Shown here: positions 12,001-24,000 of the stretch, one piece after another
Layout: every line of letters begins with the position of its first letter
Position numbering within the stretch: the stretch's first letter is position 1
Source of the DNA: Ottelia alismoides
Lineage: Eukaryota > Streptophyta > Magnoliopsida > Alismatales > Hydrocharitaceae
Direction of reading: 5' to 3'
NCBI GenBank assembly: GCA_037367405.1
Contig: JAZKJV010000607.1
Location: 504,501 to 568,500 of the forward strand
Length of the DNA: 64,000 nucleotides
Position numbers and translations under genes: made by a program
The notes under the pieces: generated by a model
What the model saw: only the letters and a program-made list of their open reading frames with translations
What the model was told of the DNA's origin: nothing
Database searches by the model: none

Positions 12001-15000
12001 CAAGGTATATTTGCACAATTTCAAAGAACTTGATGCCAAGCTGACTGATTCGCTTATAAGTAGTGTTGCAAAAATCTGTATTCGATATTTACTCAAAATG
12101 GTCACTTAAGAGGGAATAAACAATATTTGGATAATTAATAGAAAATTTTCGGTTAGATATTTTTTTTAAAAGGAAAAAAAGTGTCCAGCTTTGTAAAGAC
12201 AAGCACTTGAAAACTTTATATTCATGAGTTATGTTTCAAATTCACAAAAGTCAAGACTTCGGAATGATCTTGGCATTCTACAGAATATTCTCTACATGGA
12301 ATCTTCTCTTTGTAACATCATGCCATTCATTGCAAGCCACATCACCTAAAGAATAGTAGCTGCCGGATTTTCATATGCGCCATGATGTTTCCAGAAGACT
12401 CAACGGAGTTCAAAAAGTTGTAAACTCTCCCAACAATGACACCATCTAGATTGGCCTCCACCCAGATATCCTTTGATGTCACCATGTCAGACATGAAAAG
12501 AGAATGTGATCTAAGTCCTCTGATTGTCCAGTTGCCCATTACATCATTGACAAGAGTCATCATTCCCCTGGATAATTCTGGTTCTCCTTGCACTCATTAA
12601 CATCTGCCATTTTCAAGCAACCACATGAAAACCTTGACACATCACTAATGTGGTGCACCCTGCAACAACAACACAATTGGATCCCCAAACATACGAGATG
12701 ACCACACTCCTCATAATGGAAGCATCAAGTTTTTAAACCTTGTCTTGTTGTACCACTTTGCCTCCTACGCATAGGGTGTCGGCCTTTTCCGTCTTTTTCT
12801 TCTATTCCAACCCTCTACCACGAATTCATGAACCCTTGTTTCCATCCTCGTTTACCCCAACTCTCGACCCAAACGCTCCCTATGCCTCCTTTGCACCATC
12901 GCTCCTTCCCCTACCTCGGCTCTCTCTCATTCAGATGAAAATATGAATTTGTAATGGAGTCATATGGATTTTGGCTTCTGTCTACCACATAACCTTTACT
13001 TATCATCGATTAACTCTAAAAAAGTTTTTTTTTCACTTGTATCCCTCTTAAATGTTGCAATATCAATTATCCCCTCACTTGTTTGGAATATCAGTTGTGC
13101 CATCAACTTCTTTCAATTTTATCACTTGTGCCCTTCGAGTTAGTTGTCGTCTATCCACATCCCAAACAGAAGTTAAGTTTTGGACATAAGAATTATTATA
13201 AAGAAGGGGCAAGGGTAGATATGACATTTTTGTGGTGGCTGACTACCAAGCAGCTCCTTATCCCCTTCCTCATCCTCCTCCATACACCACTCCTTTCTCC
13301 ACCATCTACTGCACCCGCTGCGGCTCCGACGACACCCCAGACCCCTCCTCCTTTGTGACAAGTGCTGATTGGATAGATGAAGGACCTTTGTGGTAGAGGA
13401 ACTATGGTTTGGTGAAGATTGGCTTAGTCGAAAGTGATGATTCTTGAGCTTAGGCCAATGACTCACTGTGTGTGGAGAGGTGCAGTTCAGTGTTGATTCT
13501 TCTCGTCCAATGTATCTAACAAGAGGTTGGTGTAGCCACCACTCGAGAAGGGGACTGGAAGTTCCTGCAAAGCAATTGCCAATTGGGGCTCAATTTGGGG
13601 TTCTTTGATAAAAACACGAAAGATGTAATGGAAATGGCTTCGGCAAAATGATTGGTTTTTTTATTAGAGCGAGAAGGGGTTTAAAGTTTGCGAAGTAATC
13701 GGGTTTCGAGTACAAATGTCGATTGCGAAATGAGTCATAAGTAATGGAAATGACTTCGACGATTGTTACGACTAGAGTGGCTGACGATGGAAGCTGGGGA
13801 TCGCCAAAAGTTATGGGTAAAATGGCTGGGTGTTGGCAACGCTAGTGGTCTGGAAGGGGGTTGGGTTTAGGGCTAGCTATTGAGTCACGACTCGATGAGC
13901 CAGGCTCGGGTTCAGCTTGATAAGAGCTCTTGAGCATGGTTCATTAAGCTATTGAGCCAAGCCCGAGCCAGAATTGTGGGCTCAATAGCTTGATGAGCCG
14001 AGCCCTGCTCATCTCAATAACTCGATAAAGGGATCGATATATATATATATTATATTTATATATTTAATATAATACACACAAGAGGAGTTGCCTGTTCAAC
14101 AATGGCACATAAATCTATAGTTGTAGTTGTCTACGTAGGTAGTAATTAAATATGTATATTATACCCAACCAAACTGTAGATTGATATAATTTTGTTTCGT
14201 GGACATCTTAGAACTATATATTTCCACATATGTGAATGTGAATTCCAACGTGTAAATGTCTCATTTATATTATATTGTAGACTTAATTACAATCTCATGT
14301 TATACATCTTTAAATAGGAACATGTTCGATAATATATGTTATCCGCTAACGAGCTGGGCCAATATTATGTTTTTTAGGGAACATACATCTACAACTATAT
14401 ATATATGTTTTTCTAGGGTATAATCAACAAATTAGTCTTTTAGCAAATAGAATGTTACAATATATACTATAATTTAGTTTTTGAAATGTAACTCATAGTG
14501 GCGTACTGGTAAGGAAGACCGTCTTCAAAGAAAATGTTGTGGTTCGAACCTAGGGAACACACTTTTGTACAAAAAGTGCCTATTTTTCTTAACGAGCCTG
14601 ACTTGACTCGAGTCTAGACCAAGCTCGATAAGGGGCTCAAGCTCGATAAGGGGCGCGGCTTGAGCCTTATCGAACCTGAGCTGGCTTGATAAGAGGCTCG
14701 AGCTCATCGAACCCGAGCCTCGCTAGGTTTATTCAGCCCGAACCCGAGCCAGACGTTGGGCTCGATAGCCAGCTCAAGTTGGGTCTGGGCAAAGGAGGGG
14801 GATCGAGGGCAGTGCTAGCACTGGGCAAGGCTGGTGGGTCTGGGTGGAGGTGGGGGATAGGGGGCGGCGCTAATTGTGGGAGGGGGTCCCGAGGGAGGGG
14901 ATGCTTGTACAATTATGCCCTTCTTAACCACACCTTGGGTAGAAAAAATGGTTTAGTTGAACTCATTAACGGTACAACTAACAGAAGGGCACAAGTGATA

Positions 15001-18000
15001 AAACTACTAGAAGGTGGGGGCACAACTGATATTCCAAAAAAGAGAGGGACATAACTGATATCGCAACATCTAAGAGGGGCACAAACGATAAAAACTCTTT
15101 AATTAAGAGGGAGTGATTTATCTTTTAGAAAAGATAAAAAAGAGAGTGATTTACACACAAGTTTCTAAGCCATAGACTCAATTCAACGTTGTATCCGATT
15201 ATTTGAAGGTAACAATTTGACAACAATTTCAATCTCTGAGATATTGTTTAATGTTGTTTAAGGCTAGAAAGATAATGGGGCAATCTAACTGCATTAATCC
15301 AACCACATTTAAACATATCTTACAGGTACCACATTGTTACCTTAGTTCGGTGACAAAATTGTCTTTGGTTCAGAAACTTTTGTGTAATTTATTAAAAAAT
15401 GAATTCGGTGAAATTGGTATTGACTATCAACCTTCAGGAGTCATCTCTAAAGAATGTAGGCTATCTGTTCCTTTTGTAAAAGCTACGTGACTTTTCTTTC
15501 TTTACTAGATATATTTTGATAACAAGGTTGCTAAATCGCTTACTAAATTTCCATGGGAAATTTAATTTATCAAGCAGTTCTCTTTTAAAATTTATTGGTC
15601 GTATGATCGATCATCATTTATTGATAAAAGCCACTTTTGTCTTTATATCAATTTTTGTCCACTTACGCATCTAATTGATGATAGTTTTATATTTGATGTT
15701 TCTTTTTAATGCCTTTGTTTTTCATTTTTTCTTGCCGTCTTTCTTCTGATTGCTGCCTTCTAAAATAGCTAATTGGATATTTGTTTTTCTTTTCACGAAG
15801 CTGCATTGACTGGTATCAAGGATCTGCTTCTAAAAAATCAATCAGAACTCAAACTGCACAAACTTGTCATAATCGAAAAGTTACGGGAACGTGTGTGCGA
15901 CAATGACAAAGTAGTTCGTGACGCTTTTTATCAGCTGCTGAGGTCCATTATATTTGCACCGCCCAAAGAGGTGCCCAATTCCCTTTTCTTAAGCATGCGT
16001 TGCATGGCACAATCATTTCTGGCATCTTGCTGCTTAAGTGTTACTATTCTGATGTAACTGGATCTGAGGTTTTTATCCTGGAAAGCTTTAGTTTAAATTT
16101 TACTGGAAGGAGACTCTGATGCTATATCAAAGTTGCAAATTTGCAAGAAAAACTACAAGTTATTCACATCCAACCATCATCACTTTTCCACATAAAAGAA
16201 AATTTTGCACGTAGTTTTTTAAAGCCCATTTGATGCAGAAAGAGATTCGGCGACGGTGGAGAATAAATTTTTTTGTGGAATTTTCGGTGAGAGAATAATT
16301 GGAAGGGTTGAGAGAAGAACGCTCGTCGGAGAACGAGAGGTTTAAGGAAGAAGAAGCGCGTAGACCGCGTTGAGGGAGAAAGGAGACGAGAGAGGGAGAT
16401 AGAGATAATTCTCAATTTTATAACATACTGAACTGTCTAAGAACAATGGACCACCATCCCTTTATACAGGAGGGATGAGATTACAAAAATAGAAATCAAA
16501 TTCAAATTGACAACTTATTATCTTAAATAGACTATAACTAATTAACCGACTAAGTACCTAATTTGAAGTTCAAAATAAAGCTAATTGAGATCACACGCGA
16601 TCTCTTTATTTAAATTAAAAAAACGCGACGACAAAAAAATGCGACGGCATAACTAATAAATGCAGCCCTATATTTTGATTCCACGCTGCATCAACTCTCC
16701 TCCGCTTTTAAAATTCATCTCCCGACGAATTGTTAGATCTTCGTTCCCTCGACGGAGAGGTCGATGTTGAAACCATACTTCCAAACTCCCCAATTTGATC
16801 TTTTTCCATGTTACGTTTGTAATTTCTTTTCACTGAAGGGCATGGCTGCAAATGTTCTACCCATTCACTTAAAAAGATTCCATAGCATGATATGTCTTCC
16901 AATTGGCCCCATTGATAAATAATTTTGGGAGGAGGGGGCTTTCTGTAAGTTTTCCAAAAGATGTCACCCCTCAATTTAGGGAATCCGATTGAGGAGGCAT
17001 CCCTCATCGTTAGGGTTCCTTCTCCTTTTATACGGCGGCAGCGGCATGACGGGAAGGGAGGGCATAGGCGGTGGCAGGGGCGTGGACTGGGTGGCCACGG
17101 GCGATGTCGCCGAGTTCGTCTGTGGCCGTGGCAGGGGGCAGATGCGGGGCCACAAGGGAGGTGTGGGCGAGGTGACGAGGAGGGGTGTTGGCGGGAGGGG
17201 TAGTGGCGATGGGGAGGCGGGGTCGTGGCGAGTAGTGCGCGGGTAGGAGGGGAGCCTGGGATGGGACGAGGCAAGGGAGGGAGGCGGAGTATGGGAAGGT
17301 GGCGCGGTGGAGGCGCGCAGGGACTGCGGCCTGGGTAGGGAGAGTCGAGGAGAGAAGGGGAGTGGGGAAGATGGCTGGCGGTGCGGGAAGGGGAAAGGCG
17401 GCGGAGGGGAGGGGTTAGGGTTAGGGGGAGGGGAACGTAGCACGGGGAAAGGGGAGGGGTTGGTTGTGGAAACGAGAGGGCTTCGGGGATGAGGACTGGG
17501 GGTGTGGTCGAGGAGGAAGGCAGGGAAGGTACCTGGGGTAGTTTGGGCAGTGCCGGGACGGCCGGAGGGTGCGATGGAATCGATTCCGGTGGCGGAATCA
17601 GACCTGGGAGGTGCTGCACATCGGGCGAATCTTCCTCCACAGTGAGGCTTTCTTCATCAAAACTCGGGACAACGGCTTCGGTGGTTGGAGGCTTTGATTG
17701 GGCAGCACGTAGAGTCGCGAAATCGGCCATAAGCTCTCGAAAATAGGAGTGGAATGTGGTTTGCAAATCACGTAACATGCGCTCCGTCTCCTTGTTGTAG
17801 GCGTCGATGGCAGAGATGGCTCGTCGTTTTTATTCGGATGAACGATGGTCCCTTGATGCATGTCGGTGCGAGCGTCTGGACGGATCGTCAGATCGTGAGG
17901 ACGATCTGTAGGCCATGCTCTGATACCAATTGATGCAGAAAGAGATTCGGCGACGGCGGAGAATAAATTTTTTTGTGGAATTTTCGGTGGGAGAATAATT

Positions 18001-21000
18001 GGAAGGGTTGAGAGAAGAACGCTCGTCTGAGAACGAGAGGTTTAAGGAAGAAGAAGCGCGTAGACCGCGTCGAGGGAGAAAGGAGACGGGAGAGGGAGAT
18101 AGAGATAATTCTCAATTTTATAACAAACTGAACTGTCTAAGAACAATGGACCACCATCCCTTTATATAGGTGGGATGTGATTACAAAAATAGAAATCAAA
18201 ATCAAATTGACAACTAATTATCCTAAATAGACTCTAACTAATTAACCGACTAACTAACTAATTTGAAGTTCAAAATAAAGCTAATTGAGATCACACGCGT
18301 TCTCTTTATTTAAATTAAAAAAACGCGACGACAAAAAATGCGACGACATAATTAATAAATGCAACCCTATATTTTGATTCCACGCTGCATCACCATTTGT
18401 GTCCTGAAAGTGCTTTTTGGCTGTCATAGGAAGATGCACTTTGGATTACTGTATAGTGCGACTTGTGGGACTTTTTAGCTCTTATAATATTTAGCAATCA
18501 TCTTTCCTACTGAGATATTTTAGATGTTGCTAAGAGAATTGTGTAATTGAGCCTCTTATATATGGGGAGTTGTTTAGTTCAAAGTTTTTTTACTCATAAA
18601 TCCGATTTTGAATGGATTTGGGGTACCGATCTCATTTCATTCAAAAGATATGTACACGAGGCGCATAGAGAGGGCTATAAAGCCTTACATCGATGAGCTG
18701 GTCTACATGGCCTTGAAACAAAAAAGTATAACAATGTGACTGTGGCATAAAAGCCTTGAGAGAGGAAATAGCGTATATGACCTTGGTCTAGTGTGCCTCA
18801 TTTTTGGGAAGTATGCCAATGATGCCACCTTGATTTGGCTCTAATGATACTATCTTGAGTTTGAACGTCATCATAGATTGTTGGTAGAACCATTGTTGGA
18901 AAATCATCAAAGTTTTGCAAGTTGGACTCGTCGGTACTGCTGTCATTTCATTCCAAAGATATGTACATGAGGTGCAAAGAGAGGGCTATAAAGCCTTACA
19001 TCGATGAGCTGGTCCACATGGCCTTGAAACAAAAAAGTATAACTGTAGAGATATAGTTCATATTTATGTATCGTTTATATATTTTTCATGTTCTTTTGTC
19101 CACTTTATGTACTTTGCCCATAGTCCTCTCCCTATATAAGAGAGCCTAGGGCCCAAGGAATAAACAACTCTTTCTATTTTCCCAACATGGTATCAGAGCG
19201 ACAATACTGGATCGGAGTTCATGTACCGAAACCCTAACCCTAAACCTTACCTCAAGCCTCTCTCTCACGCGCGCCTAGGGCTCCCGCCGCCTGGTCCCTG
19301 TGGGTCCCGCCACCCGGCCCCCGCGGCCTAGCCGCCCCTTCGCCCGGCCTAGGCCGCTTGACCCAGCCTAGGGTCCTGTCGCCTAAGGCACCGCCGCCCG
19401 ACCCATGCCGCTAGGGCCTCGCCGACCGGTCCTATAGCCCCTCCTCTCAGCCCTGCAGTCTCGTCGCTCAGCCCCTGCACATCTCTCTCCAAGAGGTGCC
19501 GCCGCACCTCCCTTTTCAAAAGGGGATACCGTCGCGGAGTCCTCTCTCTTGATGAGATTGGTTGCATAAGTCTATACATGCAACTAAATCTCTCTATGCC
19601 AGTGTAGACAAACACTTGTCTAGTCTTCAACCTTAGTCTTCTCTAGCCGTCATGTCAGAAAGCAAGGTTGATATCCCCTCCACAGGCGCCTTCAGAGGTC
19701 CTGCGCCTATAGTAAAGATTTTTTTTTGAAAACGGCAAGGTAGGGGGAAGCACTCGGTGGTGCCCGCCCCATCAAAATATATTTATAACTAAAACAGTAG
19801 AGAGGTTACAACGCACTGTTTTACCACACCTATAATAAAGATGGATGGGTCAAACTATGAACTGCGGGCTATGCAGTTCATGAGCATGATGAAGTCTACG
19901 GATAACAAACACATTCTTACTGAGGAAGAGCCGACTGAGAAGTCTGGGGTTAACGCCTCATGGGAGGCGGATGATGCATATGCCAATGTCTGATTTTCAG
20001 GTACATTGGCCATAGAGATCGCCAATGATATACGCCATCAACCCACAACCAAGGCAATTTGGGATATTCTTGCGGCTACTTATTCGCAGGAAAATAATGA
20101 GACAAAAATTCTAGAACTCCAGCATGATATCTTTACTATCAAGCAGAGTGGACACCCTCTTCATTCACTATATACATCCTTGCGTGAGATGTTTGAGAAG
20201 CTCTATAGCTTCATGCCTCTCAGATCTACTCCTGAGCATCAAAAGGCTTATAGGAATGCCACTATGGTTGGTGTATTTCTGGCAGCCCTTGATCCTGAGT
20301 ATTAAGCGGCTCGTTCCCAGATTTTGGCAGATGCTACTATTCCTCTCATGGAGGAAGCCTTCTGCAGGCTCAGTCGGATTACTGTCCCATCTACTACTGC
20401 CAGTCAGACTTCTTCAGCGATGACGGCTTCCCGAGGTCGAGGAGGCTCATCTCATTTTCGTGGACGCGGACCTCGTGGTAGAGGGGGTCGTGTTCGTCAA
20501 CCCTGCAAATTTAACCATTGTTCTGGACATACAGAGGTTACATGCTACTCCAAGCATGGATTTCCTGCCTCTGCTCGAGCGACTGAGCAGATTAAGCCCC
20601 TGATTGCTTCCTCTTTGGATCAACGATTTGATGACCTTATAGCACTATTAAGGAGCATTATACCTCCTGCTAGTCCCGTTATGTCTGCATCCGCCTCCGA
20701 GAGTCATTCTGTTGTGGCTGCTTCAACCTCCTCCAGTACCTCAGGTAGTATTTCTGTACTTACTAGCAGTAGTGGATTTGATGTTAAAGAATGGAGGTGC
20801 CACACATATGGAGACATGGGTTAACTTACGGCATACAGACATGTTCCTCCATGACGAACTGTGGTTGTTGCAGATGGGACTCATTCCTTAATCACTTGAC
20901 ATGGGCGATTAGCTTGACACCTTCTATGCATCTACATAATGTGTTGCCTGCACCTGACTTCTCTATGAACTTGTTATTTATTAGTTAGGTTACGAAGGAT

Positions 21001-24000
21001 CTACATTGTCGAGCTATTTTTGACCCGTCTTCTCTTGTATTTCAGGACATCCTTATGAGCAAGGTGATTGGGTGTGGTCGTGAGCAGGACGGTCTCTATC
21101 GCTTAGTTCGAACTCCCTTTGTCGGAATTTCCTCTCTTTCTGCTGGACCCGTCTCTTCCTTTACATGGCACCTACGCTTTGTGTTAGAGTAATTGATACT
21201 CTGATGTATTATTCTATAGAGCCCTCGGGTCTCTTATATAGAGAGAAAACCCTTGGGTAAATTACATAGACGTACGTTATATAAATAGGAAATACAGAAC
21301 AGTACATCATAACATAATATAACTTCTACACTCCCCCTCAAGATGGAGCATAGATATCTATCATGCTCAGCTTGGAAGAACATCTCTGGAAAGGTCCTCT
21401 GAGCAATGGCTTGGTGAATATATCAGCAGTCTGGTCCTCTGAACTGACATGAGAAGTAGAAATGAAGCCCTTCTGAATCATGTCTCTAGTATAATGACAA
21501 TCCACCTCGATGTGCTTTGTCCTCTCATGGAAGGCCTGATTATTGGCAATAAACAATGCTGCCTGATTGTCACATTGGAGATTCATAGGCAAGGAGACAT
21601 CTACATTCAAATCTTCTAAGACTGCTCTAACCCACATCATCTCTGCGCTTGCTTGTGCCATGGCTCTGTACTCGGATTCAGCACTGGATCTCGCCACAAC
21701 AGTCTGTTTCTTGCTTTTCCAAGAAACCAAAGAGCTTCCTATGAAGATAGCAAATCCAGAAGTAGATTTACGATCTCTTGGACATCCTGCATAGTCTGCA
21801 TCTGCACAAGCTGAAATAGACAGATCTGTATCTTTCCTGAATTGCAACCCTGTGCCTGGGGAGGACTTTAGATATCTCAATATCATATACAAGGCATCCA
21901 TATGAACTTGCCTAGGCTGCTCCATAAATTGACTCACCCGGTTTACTGCAAATGCAATATCCGGTTGAGTTATAGTAATGTATAAGAGCTTACCCATCAT
22001 CTCTCTGTACCTTCTTTTGTCCACCTCTTCGGTATCATCATCGTACAACTTCATGCTTGGGTCCATAGGTGTGCTTGACGGCCTGCATCCAGTCATTCCT
22101 GTTTCACCTAGCAAGTCTGTGACATATTTTCTTTGAGTCATTACCATCCCTTGTGCATTTCTTGCAAACTCTATCCCCAGAAAATATCGTATCGTGCCCA
22201 GATCCTTCGTAATAAACTGGCTTCCCAACAGGGATTTGGTTATCTCAATTCCCTGAGCATCATCTCCTGTAACCAAGATGTCATCAACATATATCATGAC
22301 AACAACTGTACCTCTAGGGGTCTTCTGGATGAACAGTGAATGGTCCGCATTTGATCTTCTGAACCCCTGTCGTTCAATTAGCTGGGAAAGCTTCTGGAAC
22401 CAGGCTCGAGGACTCTGCTTGAGGCCGTAGATAGCCTTATGAAGTCTGCACACCATCTGAGTCTCCCCCTCAGCAGCAAACCCTGGTGGCTGCTGCATGT
22501 AGACTTCCTCCTGTAGGTCACCATACAAGAAAGCATTCTTGACATCAAGCTGAAATATGGTCCAGTTACGTACCACAGCAACAGATAGTAGGATACGAAG
22601 AGTAGAGTGTCGAGCCGCCGGTGAAAAAGTATCCAAATAATCTACCCCATAAGTTTGGGTAAATCCACGTGCAACAAGTCTGGCCTTGTATCTGTCGAGA
22701 CGTCCATCTGCATGATATTTCACCGTAAACACCCACTTGCAGCTCACCACGGATGCACCCGGAGGAATGGGTATTAGAGACCAAGTCCCTCGAGACTGTA
22801 AGGCATGCATCTCCTCTTCCATAGCTAGTCGCCATCAATCAATCTTCATGGCTTCTTGATAGGTCTGGGGGGGTGGGGGCCTGGCTGGGGTGGCGAGGGG
22901 CCCCGCTGGAGGGCTGGAGTGGCCGGTTGGAGGAGCCGGCTGGGCTGGCGGCGGCGACGAGAGGGGGGGGACGGCGGGTGGAGAAAACCCTAGGGTTAGG
23001 GTTTTGACTATGATACCATGTTAGAGTAATCGATACTCTGATGTATTATTCCATAGAGCCCTCGGGTCTCTTATATAGAGAGAAAACCCTTGGGTAAATT
23101 ACATAGACGTACGTTATATAAATAAGAAATACAGAACGGTACATCATAACATAATATAACCTCTACACTTTGGTCATCTCCCGCTCCAGAAAATGTGTTG
23201 TGTTCTACCTCAGATCTCTCATTACTCATCTTTTCAAAGTGAAGCATGTCAGTTAAGAAAGCATCATCGGTCTGCCTTTCCGTCGTCAAAGTCGAAGCAA
23301 TAACTTTATTTTTGAGTTGTTTCATATCGATATTTGGGGTCCCAGTCGTGTTCCTGATCACTAGGGACACATGTTTTATCTGGTTGCAGTTGATGATTTC
23401 TGTCGCTTGTCCTGGGTCTTTTTATTAAAGAATAAATCTGAAGCCGGAAATGTTATCAGAACTTTTTAACCGAAGTAAAAAACGTGTTTTCTTCTTCTGT
23501 GAAATTTGTGAGAACTGATAATGCCTTGGAATTCTGTACCCATACTCTTTCCAATTATTTTTCAACCCAAGGTATTATTCATCAAACATCATGTGCCTAT
23601 ACTTCCCAATAAAATGTTGTTGCAGAGGCGAAGCATCCCCATTTGCTTGATGTTACAAGGACTCTTCTCATTCAGAGTCATGTTCCTCATTCTTTTTGGG
23701 GCGATGCTGTTCTAACGGCATGCTATCTTATTAATCGCATGCCCTCGTCGGTTTTGGATGAGAAAATTTCCTTCTCTCTAGCTTTTCCTGAAAAGGAATT
23801 ATTCTCAGTTACTCCTCGTGTTTTTGGCTCGGTCGCCTTTGTCCATCAGTTGTCTCCAGGTATTGACAAGGTCTCTCCTAGAGCTGTCAAGTGTGTCTTT
23901 GTCGGGTACTCTAGGGCACAAAAAGGGTACACATGAGGTATTGTGTTGGTGCTGATGTCACATTTTTCGAGTCTGTGATGTACTTTTCTCCTACAGGTGA

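Larger units (their letters stand above)
13020..15100. mobile_element. Element with ~130-bp inverted repeats (MULE-like), containing a nested MITE
   Basis: The sequence 13020-13150 (ATCCCTCTTAAATGTTGCAA, GGAATATCAGTTGTGCC, ATCACTTGTGCCCTTC) returns inverted at 14973-15100. The repeats are about 80% alike by eye. Long terminal inverted repeats around a non-transposase interior suit a Mutator-like element, but I could not find a clean 9-bp duplication. The interior has a proline/serine-rich patch (13260-13360) that may be captured DNA, and the MITE at 13867-14777. Confidence 0.55.
16231..18392 (-). mobile_element. Non-autonomous LTR retrotransposon with gag-like ORF (intact boundaries)
   Basis: Two LTRs of ~463 bp (16231-16693 and 17931-18392) start TGATGCAG and end CTGCATCA. 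CCATT occurs just outside both (16226-16230 and 18393-18397), a perfect 5-bp target duplication. On the minus strand TGGTATCAGAGC, the initiator Met-tRNA primer-binding site, follows the 5' LTR (17918-17929), and a purine tract (GCGGAGGAGAGT) precedes the 3' LTR. The 1.24 kb interior has one long frame and no protease, integrase or RT. The LTRs are roughly 95% alike by eye, suggesting a fairly recent insertion into intron 4. Confidence 0.9.
21182..23167 (-). mobile_element. Internally deleted copia element, antisense, nested in copia 1
   Basis: LTRs of 149 bp (21182-21330 and 23019-23167) differ at only about five positions. CTTTG (21177-21181 and 23168-23172) is a perfect target duplication. 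TGGTATCA follows the 5' LTR on the minus strand and GAGGGGGAG precedes the 3' LTR. Gag, protease and integrase are absent: ~170 bp of GC-rich leader join directly to the start of RT. It interrupts copia 1's integrase, so it is younger than copia 1. Confidence 0.93.

Noticed and set aside
16961..17746. Glycine-rich proteins on the + strand
   Set aside because: They are antisense shadows of the proline-rich gag-like ORF of the minus-strand LTR element.
22860..22985. CpG island or promoter in the GC-rich stretch
   Set aside because: It is the leader of the nested antisense copia between its primer site and RT.
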